A stretch of DNA of 64,000 nt, from contig CACZAC010000021.1 in the NCBI GenBank assembly GCA_902779125.1, positions 22,977 to 86,976 of the forward strand. The letters run 5' to 3'. Below the pieces are notes generated by a model. It was not told where the DNA came from, searched no databases, and saw only the letters and a program-made list of their open reading frames with translations. The translations under genes and the position numbers were made by a program. Source of the DNA: an uncultured Bacteroidales bacterium (GTDB lineage: Bacteria; Bacteroidota; Bacteroidia; Bacteroidales; Muribaculaceae). Of the stretch, positions 1 through 8,616 are shown piece by piece (the stretch's first letter is position 1; every line of letters starts with the position of its first letter).

Positions 1-320
1 TCAGTCAGCCAACCACCCACATAGAACGGATCTGCAGCATTCACCTCAACCATGCCAGTGGACAACTCATTCCAGTCATACACATGAAGGAAACAAATGC
101 GCTCCCCCAACATGGCACTGGAACTGATGCCAAAGCTGGCGCTGCCACTCTTGGCGACAGGACGGACTGCCATACCGGCTGCCGATGACATGGCAGCTGA
201 ATTCTCATGATGTCCCATCACTCGAGTAGCCTTGACAACATCCGTTCGATTCATCTGAGGCGCGCCTGCCATAGCAGTCAAACATGCACTAACACATAAC
301 AGTGCTAAAATCTTCTTCAT
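1..320 (-). CDS. Secreted protein, N-terminal part (cut by window edge)
   Basis: Only the first 106 codons are in the window; the reading frame stays open to base 1. It starts with a clear signal peptide (MKKILALLCVSACLTAMAGA), so the product is exported. The first part resembles the next gene at 601-1992: similar signal peptide, then APQMNRTD against APQVNKTD, and a later ICFLHVYDW...ADPFYVGG stretch that matches VCFLYAAGY...EDPFFAGS. I therefore read the two as tandem paralogs of a secreted family of unknown function. The start is the ATG directly before the hydrophobic stretch. A Bacteroidetes-type -7 box lies about 130 bp upstream. The C-terminus, and whether it carries a dockerin as the neighbour does, cannot be seen. 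Confidence 0.8.
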   Translation of the reverse strand, partial: MKKILALLCVSACLTAMAGAPQMNRTDVVKATRVMGHHENSAAMSSAAGMAVRPVAKSGSASFGISSSAMLGERICFLHVYDWNELSTGMVEVNAADPFYVGGWLT

Positions 321-451
321 ATATTATACTTTTAGTTTGTTGATAAAAATTTCTGCGGCAAGACAGCAGGATAACCGACAATCTTCTGATTCAAAGTGCC
401 ACCACCAAACTCGGTGCCACTGAGCAGTATCCTCGCTGTTGTTACAACTTG

Positions 452-481
452 CAAAGATATATAAAAACAACGCAACTCAAA
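452..481 (-). promoter_or_regulatory. Bacteroidetes-type promoter for the gene at 1-320
   Basis: On the minus strand TATCTTTG (plus-strand bases 452-459) fits the TAnnTTTG -7 consensus, with a TTTG about 18 bp upstream (478-481). It points towards the partial secreted-protein gene, with a leader of roughly 125 nt. The rest of 321-600 holds only this promoter and the terminator at 514-552. Confidence 0.5.
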
Positions 482-513
482 CGAATTATCATTCTAAAAA
501 TACTTAAACCACT

Positions 514-552
514 AAAAAAGTGCAGGATCCCATCTGGAATCCTGCACCTGTT
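514..552 (-). terminator. Rho-independent terminator after the 601-1992 gene
   Basis: A GTGCAGGAT / ATCCTGCAC stem around a short loop is followed, on the minus strand, by a run of six to seven T (plus-strand A run at 514-519). It lies about 50 bp beyond the stop of the minus-strand gene at 601. Confidence 0.75.
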
Positions 553-600
553 TTTGCTAGATGCAGAATAAGAATTCTTACATCAACTCAATGCTCTGGA

Positions 601-1992
601 TTAGCCCAGCATCATATCGAGCAGAGCGGTGAGGTCATCGAGGTCAATCGAACCATCCTGATTTACATCAGCACCAGTTGAGCTGAATACGTCACTGTCA
701 TCAAAGTCGTCCTTCAGCATGTGGTCGATCAGAGTGGTCATGTCATCAATGTTGATGCTACCATCGTTGTTTACATCACCAGGCTCAGCATCGCCGCCAC
801 CGGGAATCTCGAACTTGCCACCATTGATCCAGGTCAGAACGTTGTTGTTGTAACCATAGAACAAGTGATAACCGTTGGTGGGAGCAGCATAGTCCCAAGT
901 GATCTTCTCGGGAGTAACATCACCCTCAAAGCCCCAGATGAACTCGTCAATGTAGCCATCCTCGGTTTCAGTATAGCCACCAATTGCATAGCACATGCCG
1001 AGACCGCCCTGGATCCAGCTGTCGTCAATGTCCCAAACGGGGTTCTCCAGATATACAGTGCCTTCCTCGCTAGTTTCGGCAACGCAGTTGTAGTGCATCT
1101 TGGCATCGCTGTCAATGGTCATAGCGACATTGGGCATACCATAGTTCCACATGTTACCAACATAGAGAGAGTCAGCGTTCTGATACATGAAGACGTATGA
1201 CTCATCAGCAGCACCATTCTGCTCACGGTTGTAGTTCAGGATACCATTAGCAGCGAGAATCTCAGTGCCAACGAATACGGTTGCATTGACAACAGTGTCG
1301 GTACCAGTCAGACGACCGTTCAGATACTTCTTGATGATGTCCTCACGATAGTAAACATAGTTGTCATCAAAGATGATTGAGCCATCCTCATACAGGGTAC
1401 CCATGCAATCATTCTGCTCATTGTTCATGAAGTAATCCTCAGAGAAGAGGGCGTGCCAACGGATGGTGTCATTACCGGTACGGCCACTGTGCTTTACAGT
1501 GTCGTCACGCAGCAGCAGACCCCAAGTCAGAGCAACTTCGCCAGTCTCGTAATCAATAGTGGTGGGCAGATAATAGGTGCTACCTTCTTCATCCCAATAG
1601 TAACCTGCGAAGTAAAGGGTTCCATCCTCGTCAATCTCAGGATACCAATAAGCACCCGAACCAGCAAAGAACGGATCTTCCTCTACATAGTTACCGTCCT
1701 GATCATAGCCAGCAGCATACAAGAAGCAAACATAAGGCTTAGAAATAATGTCTTCACCAGTGATGCGGCGAGGAGCACGCTTGTTCACCAAGTTGGTGTT
1801 AGCCTTTACAACGGCTTTCTTTGCGCCTTCCATGAAGCTCTTGCTAACGCCAGCGGTCATGTGGTTGCTGAGCGTGTTAGCCTTCATTACCATCTGGCCC
1901 TTGTTCTGGCTCAGGTCAGTCTTGTTCACCTGGGGTGCAGCCATAGCAGTAAGACCTGCACACACAAACAAAAGTGCTAAAAATTTCTTCAT
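601..1992 (-). CDS. Secreted protein with C-terminal dockerin-like repeat pair
   Basis: 463 residues. The signal peptide is MKKFLALLFVCAGLTAMAA. The central region (about 80-400) is rich in Asp, Tyr and Trp and contains acidic loops; I do not recognise its fold. The last 60 residues hold two dockerin type I-like calcium loops, GDVNNDGSINIDDM and ADVNQDGSIDLDDL, each followed by an amphipathic helix. Dockerins bind cohesins in cellulosomal bacteria, but in Bacteroidales such pairs are common on secreted proteins without known cohesins, so the role of the tail is unknown. It is a paralog of the partial gene at 1-320. Function is otherwise unassigned. Confidence 0.85.
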   Translation of the reverse strand: MKKFLALLFVCAGLTAMAAPQVNKTDLSQNKGQMVMKANTLSNHMTAGVSKSFMEGAKKAVVKANTNLVNKRAPRRITGEDIISKPYVCFLYAAGYDQDGNYVEEDPFFAGSGAYWYPEIDEDGTLYFAGYYWDEEGSTYYLPTTIDYETGEVALTWGLLLRDDTVKHSGRTGNDTIRWHALFSEDYFMNNEQNDCMGTLYEDGSIIFDDNYVYYREDIIKKYLNGRLTGTDTVVNATVFVGTEILAANGILNYNREQNGAADESYVFMYQNADSLYVGNMWNYGMPNVAMTIDSDAKMHYNCVAETSEEGTVYLENPVWDIDDSWIQGGLGMCYAIGGYTETEDGYIDEFIWGFEGDVTPEKITWDYAAPTNGYHLFYGYNNNVLTWINGGKFEIPGGGDAEPGDVNNDGSINIDDMTTLIDHMLKDDFDDSDVFSSTGADVNQDGSIDLDDLTALLDMMLG

Positions 1993-2123
1993 AAATCTGT
2001 TAATTGAACTTTTTTAAAATTATTAATGATGTTAATAAAAAAATTGAGTGTCTATAAACATAGTTTTTCTTTCTAAAACCCGAACACTGAAAAATTCCAA
2101 TATCGAGTTTTAAAAAGATGGCA

Positions 2124-2154
2124 CAAATTTATATCTAATAAATGAATAACGCAA
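2124..2154 (-). promoter_or_regulatory. Promoter for the 601-1992 gene
   Basis: Minus-strand TAAATTTG (2124-2131) matches TAnnTTTG, with a TTG 20 bp upstream (2152-2154). The leader would be about 125 nt and strongly AT-rich. The remainder of the 1993-2328 gap holds only this promoter and a hairpin at 2276-2307. Confidence 0.5.
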
Positions 2155-2275
2155 CTTTTTTTCATGATTTTTATGCTCACAATGTCTTTTTCATTAAAAA
2201 ATGCTTTTACCACTGGCACAATGCAAATTATGCTTCGTGCCTTAATTTACTCGGCACAGACACGTCAATAGCATA

Positions 2276-2307
2276 GATGCTCCCTCCTATCTACAGGAGA
2301 GAGCATC
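2276..2307 (-). terminator. Hairpin, possible terminator of the DJ-1 family gene
   Basis: GATGCTC and GAGCATC arms, extended by CTCCT/AGGAG, form a strong stem about 20 bp after the stop of the minus-strand gene at 2329. No clear T-run follows on the minus strand, so this could be a 3'-end stabilising hairpin rather than an intrinsic terminator. Confidence 0.4.
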
Positions 2308-2328
2308 AGTAACAGTATTATCAATAAT

Positions 2329-2883
2329 TTAAAAATCCTGCAACATGCCGGAAGCAACCTCAGCGGCCTTCTCACGCCCCAGGCTCTCGGCTACAATTGT
2401 CAAGGCAAACGGTGCAGCCGACGCGGGACCGTTTCCTGTCACCACATTACCATCGACGGCAACACGTGTATCTCCCCAGTTCACCTCTCCTTCAGGATTC
2501 TCCATGCCTGGATAGCACACGGCCTGACGATGGCTGAGGATTCCCAGCGGAGCCAACACTACTGATGGCGAAGCACAAATCGCTGCAACCTTGCCTCCTC
2601 GCTCGTTCTGTGCCAACAGAGCATCACACAACGGCTCACAAGCGACCAGATTGGGGGCACCAGGCACTCCGCCGGGCAACACCAGCCACTCGGCATCACT
2701 GTAATCGTTGTCTTCAAACAGGCTGTCGGCAACTACCGTCACCCCATGAGCTCCAGTTACTTCCAAGACAGGATTAATCGACACCGTCACCACAGACATC
2801 CCTGCGCGACGCATAACATCTACACATGTCAAAGCCTCGACTTCCTCAAAGCCATCGGCAAAAAATACATAACTTACCTTCAT
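2329..2883 (-). CDS. DJ-1/PfpI (ThiJ) family protein
   Basis: 184 residues from the ATG at 2883, the usual length for a DJ-1 protein. The start MKVSYVFFADGFEEVEA aligns with the beginning of the family; the frame runs 44 codons further upstream, but that part looks non-coding. The nucleophile elbow AICASP places the conserved Cys at residue 103, and Glu17 fits the partner acid seen in human DJ-1. VDVMRRAGM is also family-typical. Members act in oxidative or glyoxal stress or as small-molecule hydrolases; the exact reaction cannot be told from sequence. It appears monocistronic, between a hairpin and the divergent tRNA-Val promoter. Confidence 0.9.
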   Translation of the reverse strand: MKVSYVFFADGFEEVEALTCVDVMRRAGMSVVTVSINPVLEVTGAHGVTVVADSLFEDNDYSDAEWLVLPGGVPGAPNLVACEPLCDALLAQNERGGKVAAICASPSVVLAPLGILSHRQAVCYPGMENPEGEVNWGDTRVAVDGNVVTGNGPASAAPFALTIVAESLGREKAAEVASGMLQDF

Positions 2884-3131
2884 GATTACAAAGTCCTCAC
2901 ATTTATATTTAAAATAGATTAATTCTCTTAATATCATTCTCTCAGTTTTCGCTTGATAAAACTCAGTCCAGCCTGAATAACCGACCTGAACTGAAAAGTC
3001 CAGTTCCGAGAGCACATCCTAAGAAGCTGCCAGAACAGCCTACGAAGTTACCCTTTTTTCCTGAAAAAGCAGCTCAAAAATCGACTTTTTTGAAAAAAAA
3101 CACCATTTTTTGAAAAAAAAGTCCGATTTTT

Positions 3132-3162
3132 TTTGGTGGTTTAAAAAAAAGCAGTACCTTTG
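3132..3162 (+). promoter_or_regulatory. Promoter of tRNA-Val
   Basis: TTTG (3132-3135), a 19-bp spacer and TACCTTTG (3155-3162) form a near-perfect Bacteroidetes promoter ending 19 bp before the mature tRNA. The extended -7 AAAAGCAGTACCTTTGC recurs before the SRP RNA and the HAD phosphatase. Just upstream (about 3075-3140) is an imperfect A/T-tract inverted repeat. Confidence 0.8.
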
Positions 3163-3181
3163 CATCGCTTTTGACGGCAAC

Positions 3182-3259
3182 GGGCAGTTAGCGCAGTTGG
3201 TTCAGAGCATCTGCCTTACAAGCAGAGGGTCGGGGGTTCGAATCCCTCACTGCCCACCA
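3182..3259 (+). tRNA. tRNA-Val (anticodon UAC)
   Basis: The acceptor arms GGGCAGT and ACTGCCC pair perfectly, and the 3' CCA is encoded. The anticodon stem TCTGC/GCAGA encloses CTTACAA, giving anticodon TAC (reads GUA and wobble valine codons). The T-arm shows GGGTTCGAATCCC. The mature end without CCA would be 3256. It stands alone and is followed by its own terminator. Confidence 0.95.
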
Positions 3260-3265
3260 ACAAGG

Positions 3266-3297
3266 GTCCAGCATCTAGGTGCTGGGCTTATTTTTTT
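3266..3297 (+). terminator. Rho-independent terminator after tRNA-Val
   Basis: GTCCAGCA and TGCTGGGC arms with a six-base loop are followed by a T-rich tail (TTATTTTTTT), seven bases after the encoded CCA. Confidence 0.85.
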
Positions 3298-3385
3298 GTC
3301 AAAAAACCAGAAAATCCCTTAAACCTGCCCCACGATTGAAAAATAATGTGTAGTTTTGGGGTTTGAAATTATTAAAGACATAACA

Positions 3386-3973
3386 ATGAGCAAGAAAATC
3401 CTTATACTTTTCCTCTTGATCGCCATGGCTCTGCCTGCTGCGGCTCAGTTCCACATGGGTGTGCGCGGTGGCATCACATTGAACAAGATGCGCTTCGACC
3501 GCGACATCATTAACAGTGATAATCGCATGGGCTACACCGCAGGACTCGTCTTCGACGTGGGCATCCCTGTCGTTGGCCTGGGCATTGAGGCAAGCCTCAT
3601 GTACACACGACGCAACAATCGCCTCACCGACCACGAACACGTGTTCAAGCGCCACTATTTTGAGATACCCCTGTATGCCCGCTATCGCCTGGAACTGCCC
3701 TCCGTGAGCAGGGCTTTCGCGCCTTACATATTCACGGGACCCAGCTTTGCCATTTTGTTTGACAACAGTTCCAGCGACCTCTACTCCAACCGCAAGACCT
3801 ACATCTCATGGGATGCGGGCCTCGGTATGGACTTATTCCAGCATGTGAGAATCTCGGCTTCCTACGGTCTGGGCATTACCAAGGCGTTGAAATATGTGAA
3901 CAAGGAATATGAGGGCAGCACTGTCAACGGCAAGGATAAGTTCTGGACAGTGAGCGCCGCTTATCTGTTCTAA
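3386..3973 (+). CDS. Outer-membrane beta-barrel protein (PorT-like family)
   Basis: 195 residues from the ATG at 3386, chosen because it directly precedes the signal peptide (MSKKILILFLLIAMALPAAA) and because the ten upstream codons look non-coding. After the cleavage site, QFHMGVRGGITLNKM begins a series of alternating hydrophobic strands ending in an aromatic residue (VSAAYLF), as in eight-stranded outer-membrane beta-barrels of the PorT / OMP_b-brl_2 type. Its role (structural porin or accessory protein) is unknown. The following gene, 66 bp on, encodes a similar barrel, so they are probably co-transcribed. Confidence 0.8.
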   Translation: MSKKILILFLLIAMALPAAAQFHMGVRGGITLNKMRFDRDIINSDNRMGYTAGLVFDVGIPVVGLGIEASLMYTRRNNRLTDHEHVFKRHYFEIPLYARYRLELPSVSRAFAPYIFTGPSFAILFDNSSSDLYSNRKTYISWDAGLGMDLFQHVRISASYGLGITKALKYVNKEYEGSTVNGKDKFWTVSAAYLF

Positions 3974-4039
3974 CACGGCAAGCCGACTCAAGACACAACA
4001 GTCATCTACCAAAGAAACAAAACAAACACAACGCATAAC

Positions 4040-4663
4040 ATGAAAAAAATTGCTTTAGTTTTAGCCGCAATCATCATCACATCGGCTGCCGCAATGGCAC
4101 AGACCACTTCTCGATGGGGTATCACTGCCGGTGTCAACATGAACAACATTCATTTCAAGCAACAGGACATCGTGCCCAGCAAAAAGGCCTGGGGACCTCA
4201 ATTGGGTGTCACGGGTGAGATGAACTTCAGCGGCATCGGTTTTGGCGTTGACGGAGGTCTGCTTTACACACTCAAACAGGGCAAGGTCAATTATGGCGAC
4301 CGCACCATGTGGTCCTCAGTGGGAGCCGGTAACGAGACCGTATCGATGCACTTCCTCGACGTCCCTCTGCACCTCAAATTCAAATACAATCGCTTGAACG
4401 GCATAGAAACAAGCTTCATGCCCCTTGTTTACGTGGGGCCTCAGTTCTCCTTCCTCGTAGGAGGCAACCACAGGGAACTCAACACTTACCCCCCTGTCCA
4501 CGTTTACCTGGACATGGGACTGGGTTTTGAGCTCAAAGAGCGCGTGCAGATCAAGGCTGGCTACAACTTCTCAATCGGTCAGTCATTCCACACCAAACTA
4601 CTCGACGAGAACTTCGCCAAGAACCGCACCTGGTACGCCAATGTAACCTGGTTCTTCAAGTAA
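4040..4663 (+). CDS. Outer-membrane beta-barrel protein (PorT-like family)
   Basis: 207 residues with signal peptide MKKIALVLAAIIITSAAAMA. The mature part starts QTTSRWGITAGVNMNNI, a pattern shared with the previous gene, and alternates hydrophobic beta-strands to a terminal WYANVTWFFK. It is a tandem paralog of the 3386-3973 product with low identity. It lies 57 bp before apbE on the same strand, so the three may form one operon. The exact function is unknown. Confidence 0.8.
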   Translation: MKKIALVLAAIIITSAAAMAQTTSRWGITAGVNMNNIHFKQQDIVPSKKAWGPQLGVTGEMNFSGIGFGVDGGLLYTLKQGKVNYGDRTMWSSVGAGNETVSMHFLDVPLHLKFKYNRLNGIETSFMPLVYVGPQFSFLVGGNHRELNTYPPVHVYLDMGLGFELKERVQIKAGYNFSIGQSFHTKLLDENFAKNRTWYANVTWFFK

Positions 4664-4720
4664 ACTCCAAATCCCAAGGGGTCGTCTTTCCGTGGCACCC
4701 GGTCACGGCTCACTTTAAGT

Positions 4721-5731
4721 ATGAAAAGGAATCGCTATATCGCCATTTTACTCGCCCTCGTTATTGCCATCGTGATGATGTTTGTTTCTCGCGACCGCAA
4801 GCGTTTCTTCTCCCATGAGGGCGTGGTTTGGACAACGGACTACCACATCACCTACGAGGCATCCCGCGACCTGAACGACAGCATCCAACTCATACTAGGC
4901 AATCTGGACATGAGCGTTTCACCCTACAACAAAGCATCGCTCATCTCGGCTATCAACGAAAACAAAGCCACTCAGGCCGACGACTTCATCAAACGCCTTT
5001 TCAACGCCTCAGTTATCATCAATCACGAGAGTGGCGGCGCCTTCGACCCCACCGTAATGCCACTGGTCAACGCTTGGGGCTTCGGCTACAAACATGGTGA
5101 CCTGCCCACCAGAGCCCAAATTGACAGCATCCTGCAATTCGTCGGGATGAACAAAATCGCCCTACATGGCGACTCTATCGTCAAACAAGACCTACGCGTC
5201 ATGCTTGACTTCTCTTCCATTGCCAAGGGAATGGCTTGTGACGAAATCGGCCGCATGCTCGCCCGTAATGGTGCACGCAACTGGCTCGTCGAAATCGGTG
5301 GAGAAGTAATGGCAAGCGGTGTCAACAAGCGCGGCACACCATGGGCGGTGTCTGTCGATATGCCCGACGACCAGCAACAGGGCGTCAGCCACCAGAGCGC
5401 TATGACACTCTCGCTCGACAGCGGCGCTGTAGCCACCAGCGGCAACTACCGCAAGTGGCGTGACGAGGGCAACAGAAGGCTATCACACATCATTGACCCA
5501 CACACAGGCGACAGCCGAACCGGCACACTTCTCAGCGTCACCGTCATCGCTCGCGACTGCATGACAGCCGATGCTTGGGCAACAGCCTGCATGGTCATGG
5601 GAGAAAATGAAGTGAAAAAAGCGATGAAAGAGCGAAAAGACCTCGGCGTGATGACCATCAGCGCTGACACAGTCAGCGGCAGCCTTGTCGTCTGGAGCAA
5701 TGCCCCATTTGCCGATAAAATCAATCGATAA
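4721..5731 (+). CDS. apbE: FAD:protein FMN transferase (ApbE family)
   Basis: 336 residues. ApbE enzymes split FAD and attach FMN covalently to a Thr of exported flavoproteins such as NqrB/NqrC or RnfG. The N-terminus (about 4-22) is a membrane anchor or uncleaved signal; unlike many homologs it has no lipobox Cys. Family motifs appear in order: GGAFDP (105-110), DFSSIAKG (163-170), VEIGGEV (190-196), SGNY (240-243), HIIDPHTG (256-263) and TADAWATA (282-289), the last contributing Mg2+ ligands. The protein should act at the periplasmic face. No Nqr or Rnf genes are in this window, so its substrate lies elsewhere. It is convergent with the regulator gene at 5761. Confidence 0.93.
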   Translation: MKRNRYIAILLALVIAIVMMFVSRDRKRFFSHEGVVWTTDYHITYEASRDLNDSIQLILGNLDMSVSPYNKASLISAINENKATQADDFIKRLFNASVIINHESGGAFDPTVMPLVNAWGFGYKHGDLPTRAQIDSILQFVGMNKIALHGDSIVKQDLRVMLDFSSIAKGMACDEIGRMLARNGARNWLVEIGGEVMASGVNKRGTPWAVSVDMPDDQQQGVSHQSAMTLSLDSGAVATSGNYRKWRDEGNRRLSHIIDPHTGDSRTGTLLSVTVIARDCMTADAWATACMVMGENEVKKAMKERKDLGVMTISADTVSGSLVVWSNAPFADKINR

Positions 5732-5760
5732 AAATCCAAACCCTAAAGAGGCCAGAACAT

Positions 5761-6537
5761 CTAGAGCGTCGCAGTTCCAGCGACAATTAGCTCTATGCCC
5801 AAATCCTCCAACTTCTTAACAACTTTGGGCGACACTCCTGCATCAGTAATGATTATATCCACAGCATCAATGTCGGCAATTTTGGCGAAGCCCCGTCTTC
5901 CAAACTTGCTGCTGTCAGCCAGGACTATAGTCTTCTGGGCAGCAGCCATCATCTTTTGATTGAGCGTCGCTTCACGGATTTCGGTCGTGGTGATTCCGTA
6001 GTCCACATCAATGCCATCTACCCCCAGATACAATTTGCTGAAGGAGCACTGATCCAAGATGCGTGAAGCATACTCACCAACTACCGACAGACTACTATGG
6101 CGCAACATGCCACCCAACTGGTAAATGTCGATGTTTTCGTGCTGCGACAAAATGTTGCTCACAGGCAGCGAAGCAGAAACAACCGTCAACTTATGGATTG
6201 GCACAATGTTGCGTGCCAACGCATGAACCGTCGTCCCCGAGGCGATGCAGATACTATCATTGCGCGTAATCAATCGAGCAGCTTCACGACCGATGGCATG
6301 TTTCTCGTCGGTTGCCAGTTTCTCTTTCTCGTTCACCGAACGGTTGTTGATATAAGGATTGACCAAAACAGCCTTTCCATGGCTCCGGTACAACTTATCA
6401 CTCTTTTCCAGTTCGGTGAGGTCCTTGCGAACTGTCACCGCGCTCACGTTGAGCATGGACACCAAATCTGATACCAGCACCGAACCGTGCTTAATCAGTT
6501 CCTCCATGATCATTTCGTGACGTTCTTCCTTTGTCAT
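5761..6537 (-). CDS. DeoR/GlpR-family transcriptional regulator
   Basis: 258 residues. Residues 1-57 form the DeoR winged helix-turn-helix (MTKEERHEMIMEELI...VSAVTVRKDLTELE). The rest is a DeoR sensor domain with the sugar-phosphate pocket motifs IASGTTVHALA, LGGMLR and LGVDGI, and a C-terminal ADSSKFGRRGF. This family usually represses catabolic genes and releases DNA on binding a phosphorylated sugar or polyol. The gene is divergent from glpABC-T-Q, and the shared 435-bp intergenic region has repeated ACGAAA sites, so I infer that it is a GlpR-type repressor sensing glycerol-3-phosphate. It probably also controls itself. Confidence 0.9.
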   Translation of the reverse strand: MTKEERHEMIMEELIKHGSVLVSDLVSMLNVSAVTVRKDLTELEKSDKLYRSHGKAVLVNPYINNRSVNEKEKLATDEKHAIGREAARLITRNDSICIASGTTVHALARNIVPIHKLTVVSASLPVSNILSQHENIDIYQLGGMLRHSSLSVVGEYASRILDQCSFSKLYLGVDGIDVDYGITTTEIREATLNQKMMAAAQKTIVLADSSKFGRRGFAKIADIDAVDIIITDAGVSPKVVKKLEDLGIELIVAGTATL

Positions 6538-6614
6538 AGCAATCAGATAATTTCATTTTGATGTGGCAAATGTAAGTAAAAGACAAATACGCACCAAAGA
6601 AATCAGCAAAAAAC

Positions 6615-6820
6615 TTTCGAAAAATATCAAAACGAAATACAAAACATGAACAATAACGAAATAATCGGTTTTGATTTTATAGCAAAACGAAATATATTTA
6701 AAAAACAAACGAAACCAACGATTCCAGTAAAAATCAAAAGCCAAACATGAAGTATCTATTTGATTATTTGAATTTTAACTATCGTCCAAACAGAAAACAA
6801 CAAAAATAAATACGAAATTA
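6615..6820. promoter_or_regulatory. Cluster of ACGAAA operator-like sites (probable GlpR-type operators)
   Basis: In the divergent gap between the DeoR-type regulator and glpA the element AACGAAAT or close variants occurs at about 6631-6637, 6655-6662, 6686-6693, 6709-6714 and 6811-6818, plus TTTCGAAAA at 6615-6623. DeoR-family GlpR proteins of other bacteria bind TTTCG/CGAAA-type sequences. The last site lies just before the -33 element of the glp promoter, where bound protein would block polymerase. The rest of 6538-6972 is AT-rich with no gene. Confidence 0.55.
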
Positions 6821-6821
6821 T

Positions 6822-6852
6822 TTTGTCAATCCAAAAAGCCTTTATAACTTTG
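6822..6852 (+). promoter_or_regulatory. Promoter of the glp operon
   Basis: TTTG (6822-6825), a 19-bp spacer and TAACTTTG (6845-6852) match the Bacteroidetes consensus. The leader to the glpA ATG is about 115 nt. A candidate repressor site abuts the -33 element. Confidence 0.8.
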
Positions 6853-6972
6853 CACCGAAACTAATTCAACGTCTTCACTTACAATGCCGCTCAGACGTGC
6901 TACCATTTTTGGCCGTCAGCGAATTGATATGGAAATAATGATTAGTTTGGCTACCTTAAAAACTTCTGTTTC

Positions 6973-8616
6973 ATGGTAACAAGCGATATTTACAAGAAAG
7001 AATATGATGTGATCATCGTTGGAGGTGGCGCGACTGGCGCCGGCGCCGCAAGAGATTGCGCATTGCGCGGCCTGAGCGTCCTGCTCGTGGAGCGCAACGA
7101 CTACAGCACAGGTGCCACGGGGCGCAACCACGGTCTCATGCACAGCGGTGCGCGCTATGCTGTGACCGACAGTGAAAGTGCCAGCGAATGCATCAGCGAG
7201 AACATGATTCTCAGGCGTATCGCGCGTCACTGCGTCGAGGAAACCGACGGCTTGTTCATCACCCTTCCCGAGGACGACCTGCAATACCAGCAGACCTTTG
7301 TGGAAGCGTGCAAACACGCTGGAATCCGAGCTGACATTATCGACCCTCAGGAGGCGCACAGCATAGAGCCCGCCGTCAACCCTAAACTGATTGGCGCAGT
7401 ACGTGTTCCCGATGCCTCTATCGATCCCTTCCGTTTGACAGTCGCCAACCTGCTCGACGCACGTATGCATGGTGCTGAAACGCTCAACTACCACGAAGTG
7501 GAGGGCCTCATCATCAACCAGAACCGTGTTGAGGGTGTGAAGTTGCTCAACAAGCGCAATGGCGAACACGTCGAAGTGCACAGTCGTGTGGTGGTCAACG
7601 CCGCCGGTATATGGGGACAACGCATCGCACAACAGGCTGGAGTGAACATCTCGATGTTCCCCGCCCGTGGTGCATTGCTTATTTTTGGTCACCGCGTCAA
7701 CAACATGGTCATTAACCGCTGCCGCAAGCCAGCCAATGCCGACATCCTGGTGCCCGACGACACAGTGTGCGTAATCGGTACAACCAGCGACCGAATCCCC
7801 ATTGAAACGGTGGATGACATGCGCGTGACCCGAGAAGAAGTGGATATCCTCCTCAAGGAGGGCGTGAAAATCGCTCCATCGCTGGCCACCACTAGAATCA
7901 TCCGCGCCTATGCGGGTGTACGCCCGCTCGTCGCAAGCGATGATGATCCCAGCGGACGCAGCATCAGTCGCGGCATCGTATGCCTGGATCACGCCAAGCG
8001 CGATGGACTCGAAGGACTGATCACCATAACTGGCGGCAAAATGATGACCTACCGACTGATGGGAGAAATTGCCACCAATGCTGTATGCGCCAAGTTGGGC
8101 AACACCGCTCCGTGCGTTACTGCCAACCAGCCGCTACCCGGCTCTGAGCCAGACGCTCCCGACCAGAGAGACGCCACCAAGCGTTACAGTTTCGGTCAGC
8201 GCGCTGCCATCGGCCGTCACGGCTCGCTCGCTGCACGCATTGAGAAGGACAATGACATCGATAATGCCCTGGTTTGTGAATGTGAAGGCGTCACCGTGGG
8301 CGAAATCAAATATGCCGTACATCAGTTACACGTACACAACCTGGTGAATCTGCGCCGACGCACCCGCGTTGGCATGGGAACCTGCCAAGGCAAGCTGTGC
8401 TCCTGCCGCGCCGCATCACTGATGGGCGAGTTCAATGGCAACGTGAAGGCAGCCCAAGAAGACCTGGCAGCTTTCCTTGACGAACGCTGGAAGGGCATGA
8501 GACCCGTGGCATGGGGCGACACGCTGCGCGAGGCACAGTTGACCTCCATGATTTATGAGGGCCTATGCGGACTTGATATGGCAGTTAATATGGAAGGAAA
8601 GGAGGACGTGCAATGA
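6973..8616 (+). CDS. glpA: Anaerobic glycerol-3-phosphate dehydrogenase subunit A
   Basis: 547 residues (E. coli GlpA is about 540). It oxidises sn-glycerol-3-phosphate to dihydroxyacetone phosphate with FAD and passes electrons through GlpB/GlpC to quinones. A Rossmann motif GGGATGAGAARD starts at residue 17, followed by the DAO-type signature RNHGLMHSGARY. The last ~115 residues contain a BFD-like [2Fe-2S] domain with VCECEGV and GTCQGKLCSC, typical of GlpA. It is the first gene of the operon and its ATGA overlaps glpB by 4 bp. In an anaerobic Bacteroidales the electrons probably end at fumarate reductase. Confidence 0.95.
   Translation: MVTSDIYKKEYDVIIVGGGATGAGAARDCALRGLSVLLVERNDYSTGATGRNHGLMHSGARYAVTDSESASECISENMILRRIARHCVEETDGLFITLPEDDLQYQQTFVEACKHAGIRADIIDPQEAHSIEPAVNPKLIGAVRVPDASIDPFRLTVANLLDARMHGAETLNYHEVEGLIINQNRVEGVKLLNKRNGEHVEVHSRVVVNAAGIWGQRIAQQAGVNISMFPARGALLIFGHRVNNMVINRCRKPANADILVPDDTVCVIGTTSDRIPIETVDDMRVTREEVDILLKEGVKIAPSLATTRIIRAYAGVRPLVASDDDPSGRSISRGIVCLDHAKRDGLEGLITITGGKMMTYRLMGEIATNAVCAKLGNTAPCVTANQPLPGSEPDAPDQRDATKRYSFGQRAAIGRHGSLAARIEKDNDIDNALVCECEGVTVGEIKYAVHQLHVHNLVNLRRRTRVGMGTCQGKLCSCRAASLMGEFNGNVKAAQEDLAAFLDERWKGMRPVAWGDTLREAQLTSMIYEGLCGLDMAVNMEGKEDVQ

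Noticed and set aside
2884-3015. 44-codon N-terminal extension of the DJ-1 family protein
   Set aside because: DJ-1 proteins begin at the MKVSYVFF strand; the extension has no family similarity and lies in AT-rich intergenic DNA.
4721-5731. ApbE as part of an Rnf/Nqr operon
   Set aside because: No rnf or nqr genes are adjacent; neighbours are two beta-barrel proteins and a convergent regulator.
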